Positions 24,793 through 33,718 of a DNA stretch of 64,000 nucleotides are shown here, piece by piece. Each line of letters begins with the position of its first letter. Position 1 is the stretch's first letter. The notes beneath the pieces are model-generated. The model was not told where the DNA came from and searched no databases. It saw nothing but the letters and a program-made list of their open reading frames with translations. The position numbers and the translations under genes were made by a program. Origin of the DNA: Acidisoma sp. PAMC 29798 (GTDB lineage: Bacteria; Pseudomonadota; Alphaproteobacteria; Acetobacterales; Acetobacteraceae); assembly GCF_030252425.1 (NCBI RefSeq), contig NZ_CP126994.1, forward strand, positions 3,467,001 through 3,531,000, read 5' to 3'.

Positions 24793-25080
24793 ATGCATTT
24801 CATCATCCACTGCCTCGACTATCCGGGCGCGGTCGATCGCCGCTTGGCGCATTACGAGGCCCACAAGACCTATCTGTCGGCGCCGTCTGTGAAGATCGTC
24901 ATTTCCGGCCCTCTGCTCGCGCCGGGCACGGAGACGATGATCGGCAGCCTGTTCCTCGTCGAAGCCGAAACCATGGCGGAGGCTCAGGCCTTTCACGACA
25001 ACGACCCCTTCAAGGCCGCGAACATTTGGGAGAAGGTTTCGATCAATCCCTTCCTCAAGCGCATGGACAACCGCGACTAA
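24793..25080 (+). CDS. YciI family protein
   Basis: A 95-residue protein of the YciI/muconolactone-isomerase-like ferredoxin fold. MHFIIHCLDYPGAVDRRLAHYEAHKTYL, SGPLLAPGTETMIGSLFLVEAETMAEAQAFHDNDPF and a histidine-aspartate pair (H in AHYEAH, D in NDPF) match the family. Some members act on ring-cleavage products or on reactive intermediates; others have no known activity. Its place in an operon facing hydroxyquinol ring-cleavage genes is suggestive, but no function can be assigned. Confidence 0.85.
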   Translation: MHFIIHCLDYPGAVDRRLAHYEAHKTYLSAPSVKIVISGPLLAPGTETMIGSLFLVEAETMAEAQAFHDNDPFKAANIWEKVSINPFLKRMDNRD

Positions 25081-25107
25081 GCCTGGCTGCAATCGGAGAT
25101 CACCATC

Positions 25108-26172
25108 ATGCGCGCCGTTCGCTTCTACGATAAACGGGACATCCGGGTTGAAGAGGTCGCCGATCCCGCCGAGCCGGGTGACGATCAGGTCCTGGTCGCG
25201 CCCTTGCTCTGCGGCATTTGCGGCACCGATCTGCACGAGTATATCGCCGGTCCCATCGTCACGCCGAAAACGCCAAACAGCCTGACCGGGGCCGTGCTGC
25301 CGCAGATCCTCGGCCACGAATTTTCGGCCCGCGTGCTGAAGGTCGGCAAGGCCGTCACCAACCTCAAGCCCGGCGACCGTGTCTCCATCCAGCCTCTCAT
25401 GGCGCCGGTGGATGACTATTTCGCCAAGCGCGGGCTGATCCATCTCAGTGACCGGCTCGGCGTCGTTGGCCTGTCATGGGCCTGGGGCGGCTTGGGGCAG
25501 ATGGCGATCGTCGATGCCATCAACGCCATTCCGGTGCCCGACAGCCTGACCGATGCGCAGGCCGCCCTGATCGAGCCGGCGGCCGTCGCGGTTTATGCGG
25601 TGGATCGCGGGCGCGTGGCGGCTGGTTCCTCAGTGCTCGTCTCCGGCGCCGGGCCGATCGGTGCCTTGACGCTGCTCGCCGCGCGCGCGGCTGGTGCCAG
25701 CGTCTTGTTCGTGGCCGAGACGAATGCCAAGCGCCTGGCCAAGGCGCAGGAGATCGTGCCCGGCGTCATCGCCGTTAATCCGAAAGAGCAGGATGTCGCG
25801 GCCTTCGTGCGCAGCCGCACGGAAGAAGGCATCGGCGTTGATACCGCCATCGAATGCGTCGGCAACGAAGCGTCCCTCAATGCCTGTGTCGATGCCGTGC
25901 GCCGCCAGGGCGTGGTGGTTCAGGCCGGACTGCATATCAAGGCGGCTTCGGTGACGCCGATGACCTGGGCGCTGAAGGATATCAGTATCGAGGCCACCTG
26001 GTGCTATCCGGTGCAGAGTTGGTCGCGCATCGCGCGCATGATCGCGGCCGGCATCTTCCCGGTCGAGCGTGTGGTGACGGCGACGATCGATGCCGAGGAT
26101 GTGGTGCAGGGCGGGTTCGAGGCGCTGCTCGATCCACAGGGCCAGCACCTCAAGATTCTCGTCCGACCCTAG
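25108..26172 (+). CDS. Medium-chain zinc-type dehydrogenase, butanediol-dehydrogenase-like
   Basis: A 354-residue MDR enzyme. Catalytic-zinc ligands lie in LLCGICGTDLHEY and ILGHEFSARV, with EPAAVAVYAV as the third position; the NAD motif is VLVSGAGPIGALTLLAARAAG (about 172-192). FIxGPI-like sequence IAGPIVTPKTPNSLTGAVLPQILGHE is typical of 2,3-butanediol dehydrogenases. The structural-zinc loop is present in length but all four cysteines are missing (PLMAPVDDYFAKRG). It likely oxidises a vicinal diol or polyol. Confidence 0.88.
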   Translation: MRAVRFYDKRDIRVEEVADPAEPGDDQVLVAPLLCGICGTDLHEYIAGPIVTPKTPNSLTGAVLPQILGHEFSARVLKVGKAVTNLKPGDRVSIQPLMAPVDDYFAKRGLIHLSDRLGVVGLSWAWGGLGQMAIVDAINAIPVPDSLTDAQAALIEPAAVAVYAVDRGRVAAGSSVLVSGAGPIGALTLLAARAAGASVLFVAETNAKRLAKAQEIVPGVIAVNPKEQDVAAFVRSRTEEGIGVDTAIECVGNEASLNACVDAVRRQGVVVQAGLHIKAASVTPMTWALKDISIEATWCYPVQSWSRIARMIAAGIFPVERVVTATIDAEDVVQGGFEALLDPQGQHLKILVRP

Positions 26173-26200
26173 ACCTTCGCCTCATAAAAGGAGTTTTGCT

Positions 26201-27265
26201 ATGGACCGAACAGCGCTCGTTGTCGGGGCAAGCGGCATTGTCGGCAATAATCTTGCCCGTCACCTGCTGGACAAGGGCTGGGCGGTGCATGGCCTGGCGC
26301 GCCGGCCGCCCAAGGACATCCCTGGCCTTCAGCCTGTAGCGGCCGATCTGCTCGACCCGTCGTCGCTGGAGACTGCATTGGCGGGCCTCACGGTGACCGA
26401 TGTTTTCATTGCCACCTGGATGCGGCAGCCGACCGAGGCCGAGAACATCAAGGTCAATGCTGGAATGGTGCGGAACCTTCTCACCGCCACCGCGCGCAGC
26501 GGATCGGTGCGGCATGTCGGTCTCGTCACCGGCCTCAAGCACTATCTCGGGCCATTCGAGGCTTACGGCAAAGGTGTTCTGCCAGCCACGCCGTTCCGTG
26601 AGGAGCAGTCACGGCTGGATATCGAGAACTTCTACTACGCGCAGGAGGATGAGGTCTTCGCCGCCGCTGCGCGGGACGGCTTTGGCTGGAGCATCCATCG
26701 CCCCCACACCATCATTGGCTATGCCATCGGCAATGCCATGAACATGGGCGTGACCCTTGCGACCTATGCTACCATCTGCCGCGAAACGGGTCGGCCCTTC
26801 GTGTTTCCCGGCTCCGCGATGCAGTGGAACAGCCTGACGGACATGACGGATGCGCGCGTTCTCGCGCGACAGCTCGAATGGGCGGCGACTACCGAAGCCG
26901 CGCATAATCAGGCCTTCAACATCGTCAATGGAGACGTCTTCCGCTGGAAGTGGATGTGGTCCCGGATCGCCGAATGGTTTGGACTCGAGGCCGCGCCTTT
27001 TCCGAATGATCTGTCACCGCTGGAAGATCAGCTCTCGGATGCGGCGCCGATCTGGGCGGGGATAGCCCAAAAGTATGGCCTGGCGGAGCCCGATCTGAAC
27101 GTCTTGGCGTCTGCATGGCATACCGACGCCGATCTCGGCCGCCCGATCGAGGTCGTGACGGATATGGCGAAAAGCCGGAAGCTCGGCTTCCTCGACTATC
27201 AACCGACGGATGACAGCTTCTTCTCGTTGTTCGATCATCTGCGGGCCAATCGCATCATCCCGTGA
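26201..27265 (+). CDS. PRISE-type SDR (progesterone 5-beta-reductase/iridoid-synthase-like)
   Basis: A 354-residue extended/atypical SDR. ALVVGASGIVGNNLARHLL binds NADPH, followed by LARRPP; FIATWMRQPTEAENIKVNAGMVRNLL, the conserved KHYLGPFEAYG (with lysine), PFREEQSRLDIENFYYAQED and WSIHRPHTIIGYAIGNAMNMG fit the PRISE family, and WKWMWSRIAEWFGLE is a family hallmark. These enzymes reduce activated C=C bonds of enones. The ATG at 26201 has AAAAGGAG eight bases away. In the operon it may reduce an unsaturated ketone intermediate made by the dehydrogenases. Confidence 0.85.
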   Translation: MDRTALVVGASGIVGNNLARHLLDKGWAVHGLARRPPKDIPGLQPVAADLLDPSSLETALAGLTVTDVFIATWMRQPTEAENIKVNAGMVRNLLTATARSGSVRHVGLVTGLKHYLGPFEAYGKGVLPATPFREEQSRLDIENFYYAQEDEVFAAAARDGFGWSIHRPHTIIGYAIGNAMNMGVTLATYATICRETGRPFVFPGSAMQWNSLTDMTDARVLARQLEWAATTEAAHNQAFNIVNGDVFRWKWMWSRIAEWFGLEAAPFPNDLSPLEDQLSDAAPIWAGIAQKYGLAEPDLNVLASAWHTDADLGRPIEVVTDMAKSRKLGFLDYQPTDDSFFSLFDHLRANRIIP

Positions 27266-27310
27266 AGCCGGCGTAGCGCTGGTTCGCGGGCTCATATCAC
27301 GGAGAAGACA

Positions 27311-28099
27311 ATGAACACCCAAGCAAGAGGTGGGGCGATCGTCACAGGGGCCGCACGCGGTATCGGGCGAGAGATCGCGGCGGGTCTGGTGGCGGATGGT
27401 TTTGGGGTCATCATCGCCGACGTCGATCAGACGGCCGGTGAAGCGACCGCGGCGGCGCTGACGGCGGAAGGCGGCGGGGAAGCGGTCTTCGTCCGCGTCG
27501 ACGTCACCGATCGTGCCAGCGTCAAGGCCGCCGTCGAGGCCTGCCGGGCGCGCTTCGGCAGCCTGAGGGTGATGATCAACAATGCAGGCTTCAACAAGCC
27601 TGAACCCTTTCTGGAGATTACCGAAAAGACCTGGCACGGCATTCTGGAGGTCAATGCCCTCGGTGTGCTGATCGGCATTCAGGAAGCCGGCAAGGCGATG
27701 ATTGCCGATGGCATCAAGGGCAAGATCATCAACACCGCCTCCATCGCGGGCCGCACGGGCTTTGCCGATTTCGCCGCCTATTCCGTCAGCAAGGCGGCCG
27801 TGATCAGCCTTACCCAGGCCGGCGCTCGCGCGCTGGCGCCGAAGGGCATCACCGTCAACGCCTTTGCGCCGGGCGTGGTCGCGACACCCTTGTGGGAACA
27901 ACTCGACAAGGACCTCTATGCCATGGGGGCTAGCGCCGCGCCGGGTGAGGCGATGAATTCTCTTGCCAGCCAGATCCTGCTCGGCCGTGTCGCGGATCCG
28001 AAAGACGTTGTCGGCACCGTCAAATTCCTATGGTCGGAACAGTCCGATTACATGACCGGCCAGGTGCTTCTCATCGACGGCGGGATGGTGCTGCAATGA
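27311..28099 (+). CDS. Short-chain dehydrogenase/reductase, acetoin/polyol-dehydrogenase-like
   Basis: A 262-residue classical SDR. TGAARGIGREIAAGL binds the cofactor with Asp in IIADVDQ indicating NAD; NNAGFNK, INTASIAGRTG and YSVSK hold the catalytic residues; it ends with DYMTGQVLLIDGGMVLQ. The length and GIQEAGKAMI segment resemble sorbitol and acetoin dehydrogenases. It closes the rightward operon, 45 bases after the PRISE gene. Confidence 0.9.
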   Translation: MNTQARGGAIVTGAARGIGREIAAGLVADGFGVIIADVDQTAGEATAAALTAEGGGEAVFVRVDVTDRASVKAAVEACRARFGSLRVMINNAGFNKPEPFLEITEKTWHGILEVNALGVLIGIQEAGKAMIADGIKGKIINTASIAGRTGFADFAAYSVSKAAVISLTQAGARALAPKGITVNAFAPGVVATPLWEQLDKDLYAMGASAAPGEAMNSLASQILLGRVADPKDVVGTVKFLWSEQSDYMTGQVLLIDGGMVLQ

Positions 28100-28163
28100 G
28101 TGGCTCCGGCGCGGCCGGCGGCGGCTAGGATTGCAGCACCATCCAGCAGCTCAGCTCGTGTCG

Positions 28164-30092
28164 ATGGCATGGACCACGATTTACGCCATCGCAATCGGGC
28201 TTCTTCTGACCTTGGCCTTCTTCGGCTACGGACAGCTGCTGGCACGCATGACGGGTCAACCAAACCGGTTCGATGGTGGGACGAAAGGGGCCCTCGGGCT
28301 GGCCGCTTACCTCGCGTTCTGCGGCCTCATCGAACTGTGCCAACTGGCGAGCGTCGCGCTCTTTTTTGTCGTGACGCTTCTCGGTATCGCGCTCGCCGCG
28401 CGGGACCTGCGCCGATGGCCACAGCAATTTCATCTCAATAGGCTGACGCACAAACCCATCCTCGCTGTCTTGCTGATGCTCTATGTGCTGCTCATCATCG
28501 GCATCGCCACCTGGCACTTCGGCAATCCGGACGATTTGCAGGGCTACCTCGTGATGCCCGAGCGTATCCTGCAAACCGGCAGCACAGGCCTGGACCCGTT
28601 CCTGTTTCGTCGTATCGAAGCCGCGCTTGGCGGCAGTCACTATCTCTTTGCCATCGGTTTGGCGTTCTTGGACTTCACCCATCTCCGCATTGTCGACATC
28701 GGTATCGGCAGCCTTCTGCTCGCCATCATCGTCGGTCGCCATGCCCAGGACAGCCAGCGCGGAGCCTCGCTGATGGCGCTCTCCCTCGGCCTCGCCCTGA
28801 TCGCCGTGACCTTCGTGCCCGTCGTCAACCTGACGCCGGATATCTGCGCCATGGCATTGCTTTATGCCGCGCTGAAGATGGCACTCGGGCTCTCCCGCGC
28901 AGAGACGATCCTGCAGGCGGACCATCTTCTGTTTGGCCTGCTGCTGTTCGGCCTTGCCTGCCTGCGAACGACCTATATCACGCCCGCCGCCGCCGTTTAC
29001 GCGGCCCTCTACCTCACCTTGGTCATCGGCCGAAAGCCTTGGCCGGCGTTCAAGACGGCCCTGCTGACGGCCTTGTTCGGCCTGGTTCTGATGGTGCCGT
29101 GGATGGTGGTCTGCTTCCGCATCGCCGGAACGCCGCTCTACCCGTTCTTGGGCCTGGGCACGCTCTCAGGTGCGGAGGTCGCCGGCTACGCGTCGCGCAT
29201 TGTTCTGCTGCGATCTTTGATTGTGGTGGGCGCCTGCTACGCCCTGGCGGTGGGGTCGGTCTACTGGGTATTGGCATCCCGCCAAGCAAGGCCGGCGACC
29301 AGCATCTTTCTCGTTGCAGTTACAACGCTCGCCTTGGCGGCGATCGGCCTGTCTCAACTCAAACTGACGCTTTACGCCACCCGCTACAGCTACGTCGGCC
29401 TCACCACAATCCCGCTCTTCCTCTTTGTCGAGAGCTCTCATTACAGCCTGCCTAAGAGCGCACTACGCGGCGTGCGAGTCGCGCTGATGGCGGCGGTCGC
29501 TCTGTTTGTGCTGGTCCTGGTGCGGGCGGCGCCAGGGACCGTCCGGTCCGGGCAGCTCTCATGGGTCCATGCCGGTTCTATGGACGACATGCATGGCGGC
29601 GAGGCGCTGGCCAACCTTGCAGATCCCGATCAGCGCGCGGCCGTCACCGCGCAGATCGCCGCCCTTCAGAATGCGGTACCCCCAGGCAAGCGCATCCTCG
29701 TCCGGCTGGACGATCCCTTCCTGCTGAACTTCCGACGTAATCCCATCTGGGTGATGGATCATCCAGGGGTGATCGGCCCTGCACCCGGCGTCCCCGCGAC
29801 GGACACGGCTGAGGCATGGCTGCGTTATCTCAGCATCCTCAAAATCCCTTACCTCGCCTATGCCTACGGGAACGAAGCGGGTGATTCCGTGGCGCTCGGC
29901 CTGTGGTTTACGAGCCACCTGTCTGGCCCGAGCCATTGGCAGAAGACGTTACAGACGCGAACCGCTTCGGTGCAGGCCATGTTGCTCACGCTGCGGACAA
30001 AGCAAAGGACCATCTACGATGACGGGACACGCTATGTCCTCGCCATCAGCCCTGATTCTCAGTCGATCCAGCCGCCCAATCCCTCACGGTAA
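28164..30092 (+). CDS. Large polytopic membrane protein, GT-C glycosyltransferase-like
   Basis: A protein of about 642 residues with roughly eleven to thirteen hydrophobic segments up to residue about 455 and a soluble, probably periplasmic, C-terminal part. The short loop after an early helix contains FGNPDDLQGYLVMPERILQTGS, whose acidic residues in the first periplasmic loop recall GT-C enzymes that use lipid-linked sugars. I do not recognise a specific family. The ATG at 28164 lacks a clear ribosome site; a TTG at 28131 is an alternative. Its last nine bases overlap the end of the convergent permease gene. Confidence 0.6.
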   Translation: MAWTTIYAIAIGLLLTLAFFGYGQLLARMTGQPNRFDGGTKGALGLAAYLAFCGLIELCQLASVALFFVVTLLGIALAARDLRRWPQQFHLNRLTHKPILAVLLMLYVLLIIGIATWHFGNPDDLQGYLVMPERILQTGSTGLDPFLFRRIEAALGGSHYLFAIGLAFLDFTHLRIVDIGIGSLLLAIIVGRHAQDSQRGASLMALSLGLALIAVTFVPVVNLTPDICAMALLYAALKMALGLSRAETILQADHLLFGLLLFGLACLRTTYITPAAAVYAALYLTLVIGRKPWPAFKTALLTALFGLVLMVPWMVVCFRIAGTPLYPFLGLGTLSGAEVAGYASRIVLLRSLIVVGACYALAVGSVYWVLASRQARPATSIFLVAVTTLALAAIGLSQLKLTLYATRYSYVGLTTIPLFLFVESSHYSLPKSALRGVRVALMAAVALFVLVLVRAAPGTVRSGQLSWVHAGSMDDMHGGEALANLADPDQRAAVTAQIAALQNAVPPGKRILVRLDDPFLLNFRRNPIWVMDHPGVIGPAPGVPATDTAEAWLRYLSILKIPYLAYAYGNEAGDSVALGLWFTSHLSGPSHWQKTLQTRTASVQAMLLTLRTKQRTIYDDGTRYVLAISPDSQSIQPPNPSR

Positions 30093-31097
30093 TCCAACGC
30101 CACGCCCTGCAGCCCGGCGCTGCTGGATGACGACGGCAATGACCAGCAAGCCGCCCTGCGCGATGTCCTGCCAGAAGGAATTCACGTTGAGGATGATCAG
30201 GCCATTCTCCAACACGCCCAGCAGGATCACGGCGAGGATTGTGCCCACAATGGTCCCGCGACCACCCTGGAGCGATACCCCGCCGAGCGCCGCTGCCGTG
30301 ATGGATTGCAGCTCCAGGCCCTGACTGCCCGATGTCGGCTGACCGGACCCGGTGCGCGCCGTCAAGAGAATGCCCGCGAGGGCCGCGACCACGCCCACCA
30401 GCATATAGATGCCGATGATATACCGATTGAGCGGAATGCCGGCGAGGCGCGCCGCCGTCGCATTGCCGCCGACGGCATAGATGTTCCGCCCGACATCCGT
30501 GTAATGCAGCATCAACTGCACCAACAGCGCCACGAGCAGAAGAATCCAGATCAGTGCGGGAATGCCGAGAATGTCGCCCCGCGCCAGAAACACGAAGACA
30601 TGGTTGATGCCCGTATAGCCCTGGGCGCGACCGTTGGAGACCAGATTGGCGACGCCCCGGTAGGCGGCGAAGGTCGCCAAGGTCGCGATCACGGCATTGA
30701 CGCGGCCGTAGATGATGACGACACCGTTGAGCAGGCCCGTGCAAAGCCCGAGCACCAGGGCCGCCGCGATGCCTGCCAGCGCGCTGCCAGTGCTCGTGAA
30801 AACCATGGCCGACACCACGGAGGTCAGTCCCGCCTGCGACCCCACCGAAATGTCGAGACCACCGAGCAGCATCACAACCGTCTGCACGACCGCCAAGACA
30901 CCGACAATCGCGACGGTAGTGCCGATCGTCGCGATATTGCTGGTGTAGAAAAAGTTGCTGTTCTGAACGCCAATAAAGATCACCAGCGCCGCGAGTGCCA
31001 GCAATAGGCTGACATTCTGCACGCCGATCGCGGCAAGCGCGCGGCGGAAGAAGGCGGGTCGTTCGGCGACAATCGTGCCGGCAGCAGACTCCGTCAT
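30084..31097 (-). CDS. Ribose-type ABC transporter permease
   Basis: A 337-residue RbsC-like permease with about nine membrane helices. VVMLLGGLDISVGSQAGLTSVV and AAALGGVSLQGGRGTIVGTILAVILLGVLENGL are the diagnostic segments. It overlaps the ATPase stop by four bases and completes a binding protein-ATPase-permease operon read leftward. Confidence 0.91.
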   Translation of the reverse strand: MTESAAGTIVAERPAFFRRALAAIGVQNVSLLLALAALVIFIGVQNSNFFYTSNIATIGTTVAIVGVLAVVQTVVMLLGGLDISVGSQAGLTSVVSAMVFTSTGSALAGIAAALVLGLCTGLLNGVVIIYGRVNAVIATLATFAAYRGVANLVSNGRAQGYTGINHVFVFLARGDILGIPALIWILLLVALLVQLMLHYTDVGRNIYAVGGNATAARLAGIPLNRYIIGIYMLVGVVAALAGILLTARTGSGQPTSGSQGLELQSITAAALGGVSLQGGRGTIVGTILAVILLGVLENGLIILNVNSFWQDIAQGGLLVIAVVIQQRRAAGRGVGLP

Positions 31098-32593
31098 GGA
31101 GCATCCTCCAGAATGGCGAGGGACAGAATCTTTTCCTCCGTGGCCTCGGCGCGGGACAGTTCACCCGTAATCCGGCCGCCCTGCATGACAATGATGCGGT
31201 CCGCGAGGCCCAGAACCTCGGGCAGCTCCGAAGAGATCACCAAGATGGCGCTGCCCTCGGCGGCGAGCTTGTCGATGATGGCATAAATATCCGCCTTGGC
31301 GCCGACATCGACGCCGCGTGTCGGCTCATCGAGGATGAGCATCTTGGCCTGGCGGGCGAGCCAGCGCGCGAGTACCGTCTTCTGCTGATTGCCGCCGGAC
31401 AGCGTGGAGACTTCCTGCTCGATCGTCGGTGTGCGGACACGCAATTCCTGCACATAGCGACGGGCGATTCGCGATTCCTCTGCGCGACTGACGATATGGA
31501 ATCTCTGCAGCCGGCTGAGCACGGCGAGGCAAATATTGTCCCGCACCGAGCGCTTCATCAGCAGCGCCTGCTGCTTGCGCTCCTCCGGTGCCAGGGCGAG
31601 GCCGGCCCGCACCGCATCCCGCGGCGAGCGCAGATGCAGCGGCTTGTCCTCCACCTCCACACTGCCGGACAGGATCGGCGTATCGCCGATCACGGCATGG
31701 GCCAGTTCGGTGCGCCCCGCGCCGACAAGACCGGCGAGGGCCACCACCTCCCCCGCCCGCACCTCAAAGCTGATGCCGGAGACGTCTGCCGTAGTGACAT
31801 CGCGCAGGCGCAGCACGGTGCGACCGATGGTGCGCGGGCTGCGCGCAAACAGCGCGGACAGGTCCCGCCCGACCATCATGCGTACCAACTCACCGTCATT
31901 CGTCTCGGCCGCGATGCGTTCGCCGACCGAGGCACCGTCACGCAACACCAAGATGCGCGTGGCGACGCGGAAGATCTCTTTCATGCGGTGGGAGACGTAG
32001 ATGACCGCGATACCCTCCGCCGTGAGTTGCGCGATCAAGCGGAACAGCGATTCGACCTCATGGTCCGACAGAGACGAAGTCGGCTCATCGAAGGCGATGA
32101 TGCGCGCGCCGCCAGTCAGCGCCCGCAGGATCTCCACGATCTGGCGTTGCGCGGGCGACAGGGTGCGGCCTGCCTGCTCCGGCCGGATGACGCCAGTGAA
32201 GCCGTAGCGCGCGATATCCTTGCCGACCTGCGCATGAAGACCGGCACGGTCGAAGATGCGACCGCGACGGGGCAGGGCACCGGCATAGACATTCTCGGAG
32301 ACCGAGACATCGGGAATGATTTCCGGTTCCTGCACCACCACGCGCACACCGCTGGCGCGCGCGGCCGATGGTGTCGCGAACACCACCGCCTTGCCATCGA
32401 CCGTGATGGTGCCGTCATCAGGTTGATGCACGCCGCTCATCAACCGCAACAAAGTCGACTTGCCGGCGCCGTTTTCCCCCATCAGCGCCAGCACTTCGCC
32501 GCGCCGCGCCGCAAGGGACACGCCGCGCAACGCCTGAACGGGGCCAAAGCGCTTGCCGACCCCCTCCATGCGCAGCACGACGCCATCTGTCAT
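31094..32593 (-). CDS. Ribose-type ABC transporter ATPase (two ABC domains)
   Basis: A 499-residue RbsA-like protein with two nucleotide-binding domains. The first has GENGAGKSTLLRLM, the signature-like LSPAQRQIVEILRAL and IIAFDEPTSSLS; the second keeps STLSGGNQQKTVLARWLARQ and [16 protein letters not shown], so it is complete, in contrast to the damaged gene at 21327-22801. I start at the ATG at 32593, eight bases after the binding-protein stop. In principle it could also power the neighbouring importer with the broken ATPase. Confidence 0.93.
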   Translation of the reverse strand: MTDGVVLRMEGVGKRFGPVQALRGVSLAARRGEVLALMGENGAGKSTLLRLMSGVHQPDDGTITVDGKAVVFATPSAARASGVRVVVQEPEIIPDVSVSENVYAGALPRRGRIFDRAGLHAQVGKDIARYGFTGVIRPEQAGRTLSPAQRQIVEILRALTGGARIIAFDEPTSSLSDHEVESLFRLIAQLTAEGIAVIYVSHRMKEIFRVATRILVLRDGASVGERIAAETNDGELVRMMVGRDLSALFARSPRTIGRTVLRLRDVTTADVSGISFEVRAGEVVALAGLVGAGRTELAHAVIGDTPILSGSVEVEDKPLHLRSPRDAVRAGLALAPEERKQQALLMKRSVRDNICLAVLSRLQRFHIVSRAEESRIARRYVQELRVRTPTIEQEVSTLSGGNQQKTVLARWLARQAKMLILDEPTRGVDVGAKADIYAIIDKLAAEGSAILVISSELPEVLGLADRIIVMQGGRITGELSRAEATEEKILSLAILEDAP

Positions 32594-32601
32594 CGCAGGG
32601 C

Positions 32602-33585
32602 TCAGCTGCAGCTTCCCATGACAGCCTTCCAATTCGCGGGCGTCACGATGGTGGTCGTGGCGATCGTCTTGGCAGGCAGCGGCGTCTTGTTGCGAATGGA
32701 CTCGACCAGCGCCTTCACGGCGGCGCTGCCGACATCATGGCCACTGATGAACAGTGCGGCCTTGTTGCCGCTGGTCTGGCCAGCCTGCCAATCCTTGCAG
32801 GTGAGATAGGCACCGAGGCCCACGCCGATGATGCCATCCGGCGTCATCCCGGCATTGGTCAGCGCCGTGACGGCGCCAGTCTCGTTCTCATCGTTGCAGC
32901 CCCAGACAACCCAATGCTTGATCTGCGGATTGGCGGTCACAACGGCGGAGGTGCGATTCTGAGCATCCACGACCGAATTATCCGTGCCGATCTTGATGAT
33001 CGTCGGAACGGTTCCGGCCGCTGCCGCGAAACCTTCTTCCTCACCCTTCTGCCGATCGGCGCAGACGGAAAGCTGCTGTTCGTAGGCGGCGGCGACGCGC
33101 GTGGTATCCGGCGCCCAGCCTGCCGTCTTGTAGAACATGCCGGCAGCCTGCCCGACCTTGTAGCCCATCTGATAGCCATCGAAACCGACGAAGGGCGCAA
33201 CGCTTCCGGTACCGCTTTTGATCGGATCATCCGAGGAGACCAACGGAATGCTCGCGCCATTCGCCATGTCGATGACCTGCGGGCCGATCTGCTGGTCGGG
33301 CACGACGATCGCGATGCCATTGACCTTCTGGCCGACCATGACGTTCATGGCGCTGATGGCGGCATTCGCATCCATCTGAACATTGACGACATCGACTTTG
33401 ACATTGCCGAGGGCCTTGGCCTCATCCTTCGCGCCCGTCGCCTCATCAACGAAATACTGCTGGTCGCCCTGCTTCTGGATATAGGCGATGGTCAGCGGCG
33501 TGGTGTCCGCCGCGGTCGCAATCGATAACGTTGCCAGACTCGTCAGAATTCCACTGGCGACGGCGGCACCGATCAATTTCTTCAT
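32602..33585 (-). CDS. Ribose-type ABC transporter periplasmic binding protein
   Basis: A 327-residue protein with a signal peptide (about 1-25, LSIATAADTT) and a type I binding fold: LTIAYIQKQGDQQYFVDEATGAKDEAK, GIAIVVPDQQIGPQVIDMANGASIPLVSSDDPI, VWGCNDENETGAVTALTNAGM and a C-terminal domain. The pattern resembles arabinose- and galactose-type binding proteins (such as the QQYFVDEATG start). The ATG at 33585 has GGGGA nine bases upstream. A FadR-type operator candidate lies about 90 bases upstream. Confidence 0.92.
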   Translation of the reverse strand: MKKLIGAAVASGILTSLATLSIATAADTTPLTIAYIQKQGDQQYFVDEATGAKDEAKALGNVKVDVVNVQMDANAAISAMNVMVGQKVNGIAIVVPDQQIGPQVIDMANGASIPLVSSDDPIKSGTGSVAPFVGFDGYQMGYKVGQAAGMFYKTAGWAPDTTRVAAAYEQQLSVCADRQKGEEEGFAAAAGTVPTIIKIGTDNSVVDAQNRTSAVVTANPQIKHWVVWGCNDENETGAVTALTNAGMTPDGIIGVGLGAYLTCKDWQAGQTSGNKAALFISGHDVGSAAVKALVESIRNKTPLPAKTIATTTIVTPANWKAVMGSCS

Positions 33586-33676
33586 AGGACATTTTCCCCG
33601 TTGTTGTTCCAAGCCTTGGCAGCTCGGTAAGGCGCTCGCGGTCTCATACGCTATTCATGAGATCACGACAGTATAA

Positions 33677-33687
33677 TAGTCGGATAA
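33677..33687 (+). promoter_or_regulatory. FadR-type GntR site upstream of the second importer operon
   Basis: TAGTCGGATAA fits TNGTNNNACNA with one mismatch, and shares the larger sequence AATAGTCGGAT with the site at 35790-35800 in front of the GntR gene itself. Placed to control the leftward importer operon starting at 33585. Confidence 0.55.
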
Positions 33688-33718
33688 TTGGCTGACGCAC
33701 ATCGAAATAATCGCGCCG

